From Erythrobacter sp. F6033 (GTDB lineage: Bacteria > Pseudomonadota > Alphaproteobacteria > Sphingomonadales > Sphingomonadaceae), in the NCBI RefSeq assembly GCF_023016005.1, contig NZ_JALKAZ010000001.1, forward strand, positions 2,487,902-2,551,901: DNA of 64,000 bases, in the 5' to 3' direction. Shown here piece after piece: positions 25,156 through 33,192 of this stretch (the stretch's first letter is position 1; every line of letters begins with the position of its first letter). The notes beneath the pieces were generated by a model. It was not told the DNA's origin. It saw only the letters and a program-made list of their open reading frames with translations, and made no database searches. Position numbers and translations under genes: made by a program.

Positions 25156-26388
25156 ATGAGCACCGAAAGCCAGCCGGAAACAAAGATCGCCACCGCGACC
25201 AAGACCGCCACCGATTTCGAGCTGACCCCGCCCGATCCCGTGCCTGAGGTTGCACCGGAAAAGGCAGCTGGCCTCGTTCCCGTTTCGACCGAAGAGAAAA
25301 GCAAGCTCGATACAAAGGTCGATGCCTTTGTAACCGATCTGGTCTCCGTCGATGCCAAATCGCCTGAATTCGGCGAGAAGGTCGATCAGATTACCCGCAT
25401 GGGTCAGGAGCAAATCCGGGCTGCTGCTGCGCATTCCAACCGCTTCCTTGACCGTCCTGTTCGCGCCATGGATGCCGACAGCAGTGTGGGCAGCGATCTG
25501 GCTGAACTGCGCCGCACGGTCGAAGACCTCGATCCGGGACGCAAGAACAAACTGCTGACGCCGCGCAAACTGTTTGGCATCATCCCCTTCGGCAACAAGC
25601 TAAAGAACTATTTTGATAGCTACACCTCAGCGCAGGGCCACATTCAGGCGATCCTTGAACGGCTCGAAGGCGGCAAGAAAGAGCTGCACCTTGATAACGC
25701 AGCGATCGACACCGAACGGCAAAAGCTGTGGGAAGCGATGGGCGAATTGGAGCAGATGATCCACATCGCGAAAACGCTCGACACGCGGCTCGAAGCGAAA
25801 GCTCTGGAACTGGATTCCAGCGATCCTGAAAAAGCCAAGGCGCTGCGTGAAAGCGCCCTGTTCTATGTCCGCCAGCGGACGCAGGATTTGCTCACCCAGA
25901 TGGCAGTAAGCGTTCAGGGCTATCTCGCGCTGGATCTCGTGAAAAAGAACAATGTCGAGCTGGTCAAAGGCGTCGACCGCGCCAGCACCACCACTGTCGG
26001 CGCGCTGCGTACGGCTGTCACGGTGGCTCAGGCGATGACGAACCAGAAACTGGTTCTTCAGCAGATCACTTCGCTGAACGAGACAACCACGAACATTATC
26101 GATTCGACCAGCACGTTGCTGCGCGAACAGACCGCGCAAATCCACGAACAGGCGGCATCTTCGACCATTCCGCTCGAAACGCTGCAACGCGCATTCCAGA
26201 ACATCTATGACACGATGGATGAAGTGGATAGCTTCAAAGTGCGCGCGCTCAGCAGCATGAAACAGACGGTCAATGTCCTGACTGACGAAGTCGAGAAGTC
26301 GAAAGGCTATATTGCCCGGGCCGAAGGACAGGCGCAGGCGCAATCGAAGGTCGCGAGCGAACCTTCGCTGCTGGCGCTCGATAAATAA
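25156..26388 (+). CDS. TelA/KlaA family toxic-anion-resistance protein
   Basis: 410-residue soluble, mostly helical protein. Family blocks: KLFGIIPFGNKLKNYFDSYTSAQGHIQAILERLEGGKKELHLDNAAIDTER in the first half and VALRTAVTVAQAM-like / NQKLVLQQITSLNETTTNIIDSTS in the second. TelA proteins are linked to tellurite and envelope stress, biochemistry unclear. The ATG at 25156 follows GGAGGAAA. Next gene starts on its stop codon (TAATG), so they form an operon with an XpaC-like partner, a frequent pairing. Confidence 0.9.
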   Translation: MSTESQPETKIATATKTATDFELTPPDPVPEVAPEKAAGLVPVSTEEKSKLDTKVDAFVTDLVSVDAKSPEFGEKVDQITRMGQEQIRAAAAHSNRFLDRPVRAMDADSSVGSDLAELRRTVEDLDPGRKNKLLTPRKLFGIIPFGNKLKNYFDSYTSAQGHIQAILERLEGGKKELHLDNAAIDTERQKLWEAMGELEQMIHIAKTLDTRLEAKALELDSSDPEKAKALRESALFYVRQRTQDLLTQMAVSVQGYLALDLVKKNNVELVKGVDRASTTTVGALRTAVTVAQAMTNQKLVLQQITSLNETTTNIIDSTSTLLREQTAQIHEQAASSTIPLETLQRAFQNIYDTMDEVDSFKVRALSSMKQTVNVLTDEVEKSKGYIARAEGQAQAQSKVASEPSLLALDK

Positions 26389-27146
26389 TGAACGACACGA
26401 CCAAGCAATCCGAACAGATCATGAGCGCAGCGGGCCAATCGCTCGCCGTGCAGCGTTCTGGCGGGACACACCGGCCCGGCGACAGCATCGGTCAGGGATC
26501 AGCGGCGGCGAAGCGTAAGAACTGGATCAAGCGGGCGAAATACTTTGCCGGCGCGATCCTTACGATCTTTGTCACCGCTTCGATTGCTGGTCTAGTGCTT
26601 GAAGGGATCGGTTTCACTGGCGTGATGATGGTTGCCCTTGCTGTGATGGCGGCAGCCTATGTTTTCAGCAACTACCCTAAGGTCAAAGTGCCCAAGCGGG
26701 ACGAGCTGATGAAAGGCGACCCGAAGCAAATGGTTGCCCGCACGGAGCTTTGGCTGGAATCCCAACGCCCGGCCCTTCCCGCTCCGGCGGCCAAAATCGT
26801 CGAAGATCTCGGCGTTCAACTCGACTCGCTCGGCCTGCAACTCGAAACCGTCGACGCAAACCATCCCGCCGCGCGCGAAGTGCGCGAGTTGGTAGGCGAG
26901 TATATTCCCGAAACGATAGAGAATTACCGGAAAGTCCCCCAGCATCTGCGCGGCGAAGCGCACGCTGGCAAAACGGCAGATCAACGCCTGACGGACAGTC
27001 TCGGCAAAATCTCGACCGAAGTCGACCGAGTGACGCGACGACTCGCCGAAGGGGCGCTGGATGATCTAGCGATCAAGGATCGCTATCTCGAATACCGCTA
27101 TGGCGGGGATGAACTGCTCGAAGACATGAACGGCAAATCGAAATGA
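26388..27146 (+). CDS. XpaC-like membrane-anchored helical protein
   Basis: 252 residues: a polar N-terminus, a hydrophobic hairpin (about 45-90, KYFAGAILTIFVTASIAGLVLEG...MMVALAVMAAAYVF), then a charged helical domain to the end. This layout and the overlap with telA suggest the XpaC (5-bromo-4-chloroindolyl phosphate hydrolysis) family, whose members accompany telA, but motif-level support is limited. Likely works with TelA at the membrane. Confidence 0.6.
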   Translation: MNDTTKQSEQIMSAAGQSLAVQRSGGTHRPGDSIGQGSAAAKRKNWIKRAKYFAGAILTIFVTASIAGLVLEGIGFTGVMMVALAVMAAAYVFSNYPKVKVPKRDELMKGDPKQMVARTELWLESQRPALPAPAAKIVEDLGVQLDSLGLQLETVDANHPAAREVRELVGEYIPETIENYRKVPQHLRGEAHAGKTADQRLTDSLGKISTEVDRVTRRLAEGALDDLAIKDRYLEYRYGGDELLEDMNGKSK

Positions 27147-27156
27147 GCCCGGCCTG

Positions 27157-27453
27157 ATGCGCGTCAATCTGCCCCATGACCTCGGCAAAGAAGAAGTCCG
27201 CAAGCGCATGCGAGAGCGCAGCCATGAAATTGCGGGCTATTTCCCGCCCGGCATGGCAACTATCGAAACGTCCTGGTCGGATGAAGATCAGATGGATTTG
27301 CTGGTGACCGCCGCAGGGCAGCGCATCAAAGGCGCGGTCGAGGTGTATGATGATGAAGTCGTCATCGAAATGAACCTGCCAGCCATGCTCGGATTTCTAC
27401 GCGGAACGCTTGAAAGCGCGGTCCGCACCCAAGCGACCAAGCTGCTTGAGTGA
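27157..27453 (+). CDS. Polyhydroxyalkanoic acid system family protein
   Basis: 98 residues resembling the small PHA-granule-region family: starts MRVNLPHDLGKEEVRKRM, has WSDEDQMDLLVTAAGQRIKGAVEVYDDEVVIEMNLPAMLGFL. Its exact role in polyhydroxyalkanoate metabolism is not established. It follows the XpaC-like gene by 10 bp and is presumably the third gene of the telA operon; no PHA synthase or phasin is in the window. Confidence 0.8.
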   Translation: MRVNLPHDLGKEEVRKRMRERSHEIAGYFPPGMATIETSWSDEDQMDLLVTAAGQRIKGAVEVYDDEVVIEMNLPAMLGFLRGTLESAVRTQATKLLE

Positions 27454-27462
27454 TACCCCCGC

Positions 27463-28281
27463 TTAGGCCGCAGGCCGCGTTAAGAGCGTTACCTCTGCCG
27501 CACTGAAATCAAGCGCGTCAATCGAGGCCGCATACAGGCATTCACCAGCACCCGCTGACGCTTCGCCATCAATCGCGCTGACGCTGCCTTGCAAAGGCAA
27601 AGCCATCAGGCCTGATTGGTAGGCGCGTCTCGTCGCCTCGTCTGGCGCACCTTCGACCCGGTCCAAACGGAAATGCGCGCCATTCACCAGGGTCTGGCCG
27701 CGCGCGGCCGCAGATCCGCGATGTTCATCCGAATAGCGACCAGTATCAGCTACGCTTATGGCGCGCTCCAGATGCAATTCACGCGGGCGGCCATAATCGT
27801 ACAATCGGAACGTTGTGTCGCTGTTCTGTTGGACCTCGACCAAGGCAAGCCCTGGTCCGATTGCATGCACCGTGCCAGCAGGTAGGTAAAAGACATCGCC
27901 TGCCTTCACATCATGCCAGGTCAGCAATTCCTCGATCGAACCATCACGCGCAGCGGCTTCAATCTGCGCGGGCGTAAGCTCCTGATCAAATCCAATCGCA
28001 AGCTTTGCACCCGGTTCGGCATCCAGCACGAACCAGCATTCCTCTTTTCCAGCTTCGCCCGCTTGCGCGTTATGGTTGCCCGGGTGAACCTGCACAGAGA
28101 GTTTTTCGCTGGTGAAGAGGTACTTCACGAGCAGTTGGGGCAATTCTGTAGGCGGCTCGAACCAGATCTCTCCGATGCGCTCATCTGCGGGCGAAGAGAA
28201 TGGCGCGGGGAGCGTATCGCGTCCCCATACCTTTGCGACCATTTTGGTCGGCAATTGGCGCGATGCACCCTCACCCGTCAT
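27463..28281 (-). CDS. manA: Mannose-6-phosphate isomerase, type I
   Basis: Interconverts fructose-6-P and mannose-6-P with Zn2+. 272 aa, cupin-type; SVQVHPGNHNA and GKEECWFVL carry metal ligands, and FYLPAGTVHAIGPGLALVEVQQNSDTTFRLYDYGR is the conserved active-site region. The ATG at 28281 overlaps the stop of the guanylyltransferase gene (ATGA), giving translational coupling; the longer open frame upstream is not used. With the next gene it supplies GDP-mannose for polysaccharides; phosphomannomutase is not in the window. Confidence 0.92.
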   Translation of the reverse strand: MTGEGASRQLPTKMVAKVWGRDTLPAPFSSPADERIGEIWFEPPTELPQLLVKYLFTSEKLSVQVHPGNHNAQAGEAGKEECWFVLDAEPGAKLAIGFDQELTPAQIEAAARDGSIEELLTWHDVKAGDVFYLPAGTVHAIGPGLALVEVQQNSDTTFRLYDYGRPRELHLERAISVADTGRYSDEHRGSAAARGQTLVNGAHFRLDRVEGAPDEATRRAYQSGLMALPLQGSVSAIDGEASAGAGECLYAASIDALDFSAAEVTLLTRPAA

Positions 28282-29318
28282 TGATTGACGGCTCCGGGCA
28301 GTTTCCCGACCCTTTGCGCCCCGGCGCGTGTGGTGACCAACACTTCGCCATTGGCAATAACGATGCACACATCGTCAAGCCCGACAACCGACACACGAGG
28401 CCCATCGGTTGTCGCCAATACGCCAGAGCATCCATCAAGGTCGATGTCGCCGCGTGTGACATTACCGGCTTCATCGCCTTCGTCGCTCAATGCGTCTTGC
28501 AAAGCCGCCCAATTGCCGATGTCGGACCATCCCATGTCCGCAGGCACCATCGCCGCGCGCTGCGTGTTTTCCATGACTGCGTAGTCAATCGAGTCGCCGT
28601 CAATTGCGGCAAACGGATCGGCAGCGGGATAGAAGCGCGTGCCGTCTTCTCGCCCTTCGGCGACGGCCTGTGCCACAAGCTCCGCCATTTCCGGGCGATG
28701 CTGCGCCAGTTCTTCGAGCAGGTATCCGGCACGGAAAGCAAAGATGCCCCCGTTCCAGCTATATTCGCCGCTCGCCAGATAGGCCTCGGCCCGTTCCAGA
28801 TCAGGTTTTTCGACGAAGCGCGCAATTTTGAAACCGCCGGGCAAGGCCTCGCCACGGTGAAGGTAGCCATACCCTGTTTCCGGGGCGGTTGGCGCGATCC
28901 CGAATGAGACCAACCAATTGTCCTGAGCCAAAGCTGCGGCTGCAATAGCCGCATCGCGAAACGCTTGCGCATCAGCGATATGATGGTCGCTCGGGCAAAC
29001 GAGCATGATATCGTCCGCGGGCAGCATCGCCGCTGCAAGAGCAATGGCAGGTGCGGTATTCTGGGCCGACGGTTCAACAATCAACCGGTGCTCGCCAGTC
29101 ATCTGCTCTTCGATGAGATCGATATGTTGAGGACCGGCGACCACAACGGGCGGGGCAAAGCGGCTGTCGCCCGCAACCCGGCTTGCCGCCTGTTCAAAGA
29201 GTGTTTCATCGCCGATCAGCGGAAGAAATGGCTTGGGCTTCACCTTACGGCTAACCGGCCATAGCCGGGTTCCGCTACCACCACACAAAATGACCGGGTG
29301 AATCGTATTCATGATCAT
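28278..29318 (-). CDS. Mannose-1-phosphate guanylyltransferase
   Basis: 346-residue single-domain nucleotidyltransferase making GDP-mannose from GTP and mannose-1-P. N-terminal CGGSGTRLWPVSRKVKPKPFLPL is the nucleotide/activator signature, VCPSDHHIADAQAF and FVEKPDLERAEAYLASGEYSWNGGIF follow. The C-terminal isomerase domain of the longer bifunctional type is missing, consistent with a separate manA next door. GGAG five bases before the ATG at 29318 supports that start over the Met two codons later. Confidence 0.93.
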   Translation of the reverse strand: MIMNTIHPVILCGGSGTRLWPVSRKVKPKPFLPLIGDETLFEQAASRVAGDSRFAPPVVVAGPQHIDLIEEQMTGEHRLIVEPSAQNTAPAIALAAAMLPADDIMLVCPSDHHIADAQAFRDAAIAAAALAQDNWLVSFGIAPTAPETGYGYLHRGEALPGGFKIARFVEKPDLERAEAYLASGEYSWNGGIFAFRAGYLLEELAQHRPEMAELVAQAVAEGREDGTRFYPAADPFAAIDGDSIDYAVMENTQRAAMVPADMGWSDIGNWAALQDALSDEGDEAGNVTRGDIDLDGCSGVLATTDGPRVSVVGLDDVCIVIANGEVLVTTRAGAQRVGKLPGAVNQ

Positions 29319-29431
29319 CGCGGCTCCGCTATGCGATCAGAAAAGAAAGCTGTCGTTTCAGCGAGCCTATAGCAGCACGATGCGACGATGCCAGCACGTA
29401 GATGCTGGCATTGATGCAAGCGCAACCGTAT

Positions 29432-30157
29432 TCAAAACCAGCGTTGCCGCCAATAGAATGGGGCGGCCACCGGATTGCCATTTGCATCCATAGCCGGGCG
29501 GAACCGCAGGCGGTTTTCGACCAGCTCGCAGGTGATCCGGTCAGCCTCCGCATCCGGGCTCGGGCGGTAAACAGAGCACCCGCTGGCGCGGCCATTGATA
29601 CCAACTGTGACCCGCACAATCACTTCGGTGCCGCGCCGGGCCTCACGGCCCCCGGGCGGCGTCGGGTAGTCACGAGCATTCTGGATTGATCCGGATATGT
29701 GCACGGGCTTGCTCACCGCGATGCCGCCCTGCCCGCCGCCCGAATTCCCGCTTCCGGTTCCTACACCGCTACCTGCTGCGCCGGTGCCATCGCCCGTGTC
29801 GCGCGCACCGGATCTGTTCGCTGTGCCGGTAGAGGACGCTTGCGGAACCGGCGTCGGGTTCGTTTTTATTTCTGACTTTGGTGCGGTCACTGGTTTTGGG
29901 ACCGCTTGTTTGCCCTGATCGCCTTGAGCGCCTTGATCGGGCTCAGGTTTGTTTTCCGGTGGCGGGGGATCGGGCGGCGCCGTGATCGTTACGGTGAAAG
30001 CGGAGACTACCGTACGCTCGATGCTGCCGGTAAATTCCGGCGCCAGTGCCCGGCCAAGCCCATAGAGTGCAGCGATATGCAACAACACGATGAGCACGAT
30101 AACCCACCAGCGTGGACGACGAAGAGCCCCTGAATACCGTGTTTTCGCGTGGGTCAT
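29432..30157 (-). CDS. TonB family energy-transducing protein
   Basis: 241 residues: basic N-terminus, one transmembrane anchor (about 17-38, WWVIVLIVLLHIAALYGLG), a Pro/Glu-rich then Gly/Ser/Thr-rich periplasmic linker (about 60-150), and a C-terminal TonB domain (VRVTVGINGRASGCSVYRPSPDAEADRITCELVENRLRFRPA). It would couple the proton-motive force to the TonB-dependent receptors encoded elsewhere in this window. exbB and exbD are not adjacent. The divergent kinase gene starts 92 bp away. Confidence 0.88.
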   Translation of the reverse strand: MTHAKTRYSGALRRPRWWVIVLIVLLHIAALYGLGRALAPEFTGSIERTVVSAFTVTITAPPDPPPPENKPEPDQGAQGDQGKQAVPKPVTAPKSEIKTNPTPVPQASSTGTANRSGARDTGDGTGAAGSGVGTGSGNSGGGQGGIAVSKPVHISGSIQNARDYPTPPGGREARRGTEVIVRVTVGINGRASGCSVYRPSPDAEADRITCELVENRLRFRPAMDANGNPVAAPFYWRQRWF

Positions 30158-30249
30158 GATGAACCTGACGCTTGCCTTTCTGCTTCACCTTAGCGGCAAC
30201 CCCGCCCGAATTTGCGAGGGATTATATATCAGCTTTGAGGCCAATTGCG

Positions 30250-33132
30250 ATGCAGCGCAAAATCAAGCGCATAGTTTCCGACTTTATCACCGTTGCGCCT
30301 GCGCAACCGCGATCACATGTGCCTGACAAAGCCAGTTTAGTCTTTGCGCTGGCGGGATCGTTGGCTTTCTTCGGTCTCGCCATGCTCAGCCTAAACCTGT
30401 CGAAGTTCGATACAACATTGGCAAGCGTTTGGGTGCCTAACGCAGCGGCGGTCGCGCTGCTTCTAAGGGCGCGTATTGGCAATGAATTGCCATTCTATCT
30501 CGCTGTGATGATCGCGAGCACGCTGGCGAATGCCCTTTCGGGGACGTCGCTCGGGGTATCGCTGGTCTTCTCGCTTGCCAATGTGATCGACATCGCGGTG
30601 GTGGTCGCGATCACCAGAGGAACGAACGGCGCCCGGCCGGATATGACACAATTGCCCGATCTGGCGCGTTTCGTCTGGGCCGGAGGGCTGATCGGTCCGA
30701 CGATCTCTGCCGGCATTGCCTCAATCGCTATGGTGGGCTTCGAAGGAGCAGATTGGGCCGTCGCGACCTCATGGTTGCTCACTGACGCAATGGGGATGGT
30801 GCTAGTCGTTCCGGCAACGCTCCTCGCATTTGACGCATGGCAAGAGCGTAATCAGGCAATGCATGCCGACTGGTTTGAACGTATCGCACTGCTTGGCGGC
30901 GGAATGGCATGCGCCTTCTTGGTCTTCAAACAAGACGCCTATCCGCTGCTATTTCTGATCCCGCCAATCGCCCTGCTGCATGCGTTCCGCCTCGGAAGTT
31001 TGGGCACGGCAATCTATGTTATCGGCCTTGCGATCGTAGCCAGCGCGATGACTTGGGCCGAATTTGGCCCGATTGCAAAGGCAGGTCTGTCGGCAAGCAC
31101 ACAGGTGCACATGGTTCAGGCCTTCATTGCCGCCAATTTTCTGACCAGCCTGCCAGTCGCAGCGATCCTCGCCGGACGACAAAAAATTGTCGAAGATCTT
31201 GAAATGGGCAAACGGCAGCTGGATTTGCTCGCTGACAACATCACCGACGCGGTCTTGCGCTATGATATCACGGGTTGCTGCACCTACGCTTCGCCATCTG
31301 TGCGCGATGTGCTGGGCGAGGAACCCGAAACCTTTCTTGGTAAGAACCCAACCGACCGGATGCATCCTGACTCGCGCGAAAAGATCATACTGGCGCAGGA
31401 TCGATTGCTCTCAAACGATTCCGACAAGGAACGCTTTACCTATCGGAGGTTCCACGACGCGCCTGACGGAAGCCCAATCTATATCGAAGCGGATTGTGCC
31501 ATCGCGCAAAACCCCGAAACAGGCGAACGTGAAGGCATCGTTGTTTCGGCGCGCGATGTGACAGAACGGGTCGAATTGGAATTGCTCCTGAGAAGAGCTC
31601 GCCGACATGCCGAAAACGCCGCCCGGGCAAAGTCGGAGTTTCTCGCCAATATGAGCCACGAAATCCGGACACCGATGAACGGCGTCCTGGGTTTCGCGGA
31701 ACTCATTCTACAGAGCGATCTCGACGATGATCAGCGCCGCCAAACCGAAATGATCGTACAATCGGGGCGGTCAATGATGCTGCTTCTGAATGACATTCTG
31801 GATCTCTCGAAGATCGAGGCAGGGCAGATATCAATCGACCGCGCCGCCATAAATCTGCACGAAACGCTCGATGAATGCATCGCGCTTCATCGCCCTAATG
31901 CCGAAAAGAAAGACCTTACCCTCACCCTTGAGCGCGAGGACAAAGGGGACAACTCTTCGGAAGATGATGACATTTGGGTGATGACTGACGGTCTGCGGTT
32001 GCGGCAAATTGTGCTCAACCTGGTGGGCAATGCCGTGAAATTCACCGAAACTGGCTTGATCGCTGTGAGCTACCGTCTTGAGGACAATGAATTCAGCATT
32101 CGTGTCGTCGATTCCGGAATCGGGATCAGCGCCTCAAGGCTTGAATCGGTCTTTCATCCTTTCACACAAGAGGAAAGCAGCACCGCTCGCCGCTTTGGCG
32201 GAACCGGTCTTGGCCTGACAATCAGTCGCCAGCTTGCCGAGCTGCTTGGCGGGTTCATTGAAGTGGAGAGCGAAGCGGGTGTCGGCTCATGCTTCACTCT
32301 GACACTGCCAGCAAAACGGACAGCACCTCAACGCGAGGTCCAGACAGAGCCGACAAAGCTGTCGCTCGACGAAATGCCTCATCAAGCACGTATTCTGCTC
32401 GCCGAAGATCACGATGTTAATCGCATGCTGGCGACAGAGATGTTGGAACGTTGCGGACAGACAGTCGCGGTCGCCCACGATGGCAATGAAGCAATCTCCA
32501 TGGTGATCGACAGCATGATGCGCGGATCGCCCTATGACCTGGTCCTGATGGACATTCAGATGCCGGGTTGCGACGGGTATTCGGCGGCACGCACGATCCG
32601 TGCGGAGGGAATCTCTCCCGAAACACTGCCGATTATCGCACTCACCGCCAATGCCTTCCCAGAGGATGTAGCAGCGGCGCGCGATGCGGGCATGCAGGCG
32701 CATTTGGCAAAGCCGTTTGTCTTTTCGGATTTGGCGCGCGCGCTGCAACGTTGGCTACCCACACGCATTATCGAAAGCGGCGAAGAAAAACGGGTAATCG
32801 CAGAGCCGGGTCCTCTTCAAACCAGCATACTCACCGAACGTTGGCTGATGCGGCGCAGCGAAGTTGTCGAAGCGGTGCGGCTGGCAACCAATGACGGCAC
32901 TTTGGCCCCCGATGCTCCGCGCAACGCACGTGAACAACTCGCGCGAATGGTCCACAAACTTGCCGGTACAGCCGCGATGTTCGGCGAAGAAGGTTTGGGG
33001 AACCAAGCTGCGATTTTGGAGCGTGCCCTGCGGGATAAACACGCTTCGAACGCGCAAAAAACACTGGCTGAGGACTTCCTCAAACTCGCGGACCACGGCC
33101 CGTGGGAAGAACGCGAATTGCGCGAAGCCTAA
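30250..33132 (+). CDS. MASE1 hybrid sensor histidine kinase with receiver and Hpt domains
   Basis: 960 residues. An N-terminal MASE1 membrane sensor (about 25-310, eight or so helices), a PAS domain (about 320-435), HisKA with FLANMSHEIRTPMNGVLGF (phospho-His 470), HATPase with NLVGNAVKF, VDSGIGIS and FGGTGLGLTISRQLAELLGG, a receiver domain (phospho-Asp 768 in LVLMDIQMPG) and a C-terminal Hpt domain (His 902 in MVHKLAGTAAMFG). All phosphorelay residues are present. The ATG at 30250 follows TTGAGG; the longer frame upstream overlaps the tonB promoter region. Ligand and output regulator unknown. Confidence 0.92.
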   Translation: MQRKIKRIVSDFITVAPAQPRSHVPDKASLVFALAGSLAFFGLAMLSLNLSKFDTTLASVWVPNAAAVALLLRARIGNELPFYLAVMIASTLANALSGTSLGVSLVFSLANVIDIAVVVAITRGTNGARPDMTQLPDLARFVWAGGLIGPTISAGIASIAMVGFEGADWAVATSWLLTDAMGMVLVVPATLLAFDAWQERNQAMHADWFERIALLGGGMACAFLVFKQDAYPLLFLIPPIALLHAFRLGSLGTAIYVIGLAIVASAMTWAEFGPIAKAGLSASTQVHMVQAFIAANFLTSLPVAAILAGRQKIVEDLEMGKRQLDLLADNITDAVLRYDITGCCTYASPSVRDVLGEEPETFLGKNPTDRMHPDSREKIILAQDRLLSNDSDKERFTYRRFHDAPDGSPIYIEADCAIAQNPETGEREGIVVSARDVTERVELELLLRRARRHAENAARAKSEFLANMSHEIRTPMNGVLGFAELILQSDLDDDQRRQTEMIVQSGRSMMLLLNDILDLSKIEAGQISIDRAAINLHETLDECIALHRPNAEKKDLTLTLEREDKGDNSSEDDDIWVMTDGLRLRQIVLNLVGNAVKFTETGLIAVSYRLEDNEFSIRVVDSGIGISASRLESVFHPFTQEESSTARRFGGTGLGLTISRQLAELLGGFIEVESEAGVGSCFTLTLPAKRTAPQREVQTEPTKLSLDEMPHQARILLAEDHDVNRMLATEMLERCGQTVAVAHDGNEAISMVIDSMMRGSPYDLVLMDIQMPGCDGYSAARTIRAEGISPETLPIIALTANAFPEDVAAARDAGMQAHLAKPFVFSDLARALQRWLPTRIIESGEEKRVIAEPGPLQTSILTERWLMRRSEVVEAVRLATNDGTLAPDAPRNAREQLARMVHKLAGTAAMFGEEGLGNQAAILERALRDKHASNAQKTLAEDFLKLADHGPWEERELREA

Positions 33133-33139
33133 ACGCAAA

Positions 33140-33163
33140 CGGCGGGACCCAAAGGCCCCGCCG
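33140..33163. terminator. Weak hairpin between converging genes
   Basis: CGGCGGG and CCCGCCG form a 7-bp stem just after the hybrid kinase stop and before the Oar-like receptor stop. T-runs are short (TTTT at 33172 on plus; TTTGCGTTT on minus), so it is a modest terminator at best. Confidence 0.45.
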
Positions 33164-33192
33164 CGTGTGTGTTTTAGCTCAGTGCGTACGAA

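Noticed and set aside
28200..28907. 235-codon plus-strand frame opposite the guanylyltransferase
   Set aside because: Antisense shadow with no ribosome site or motif.
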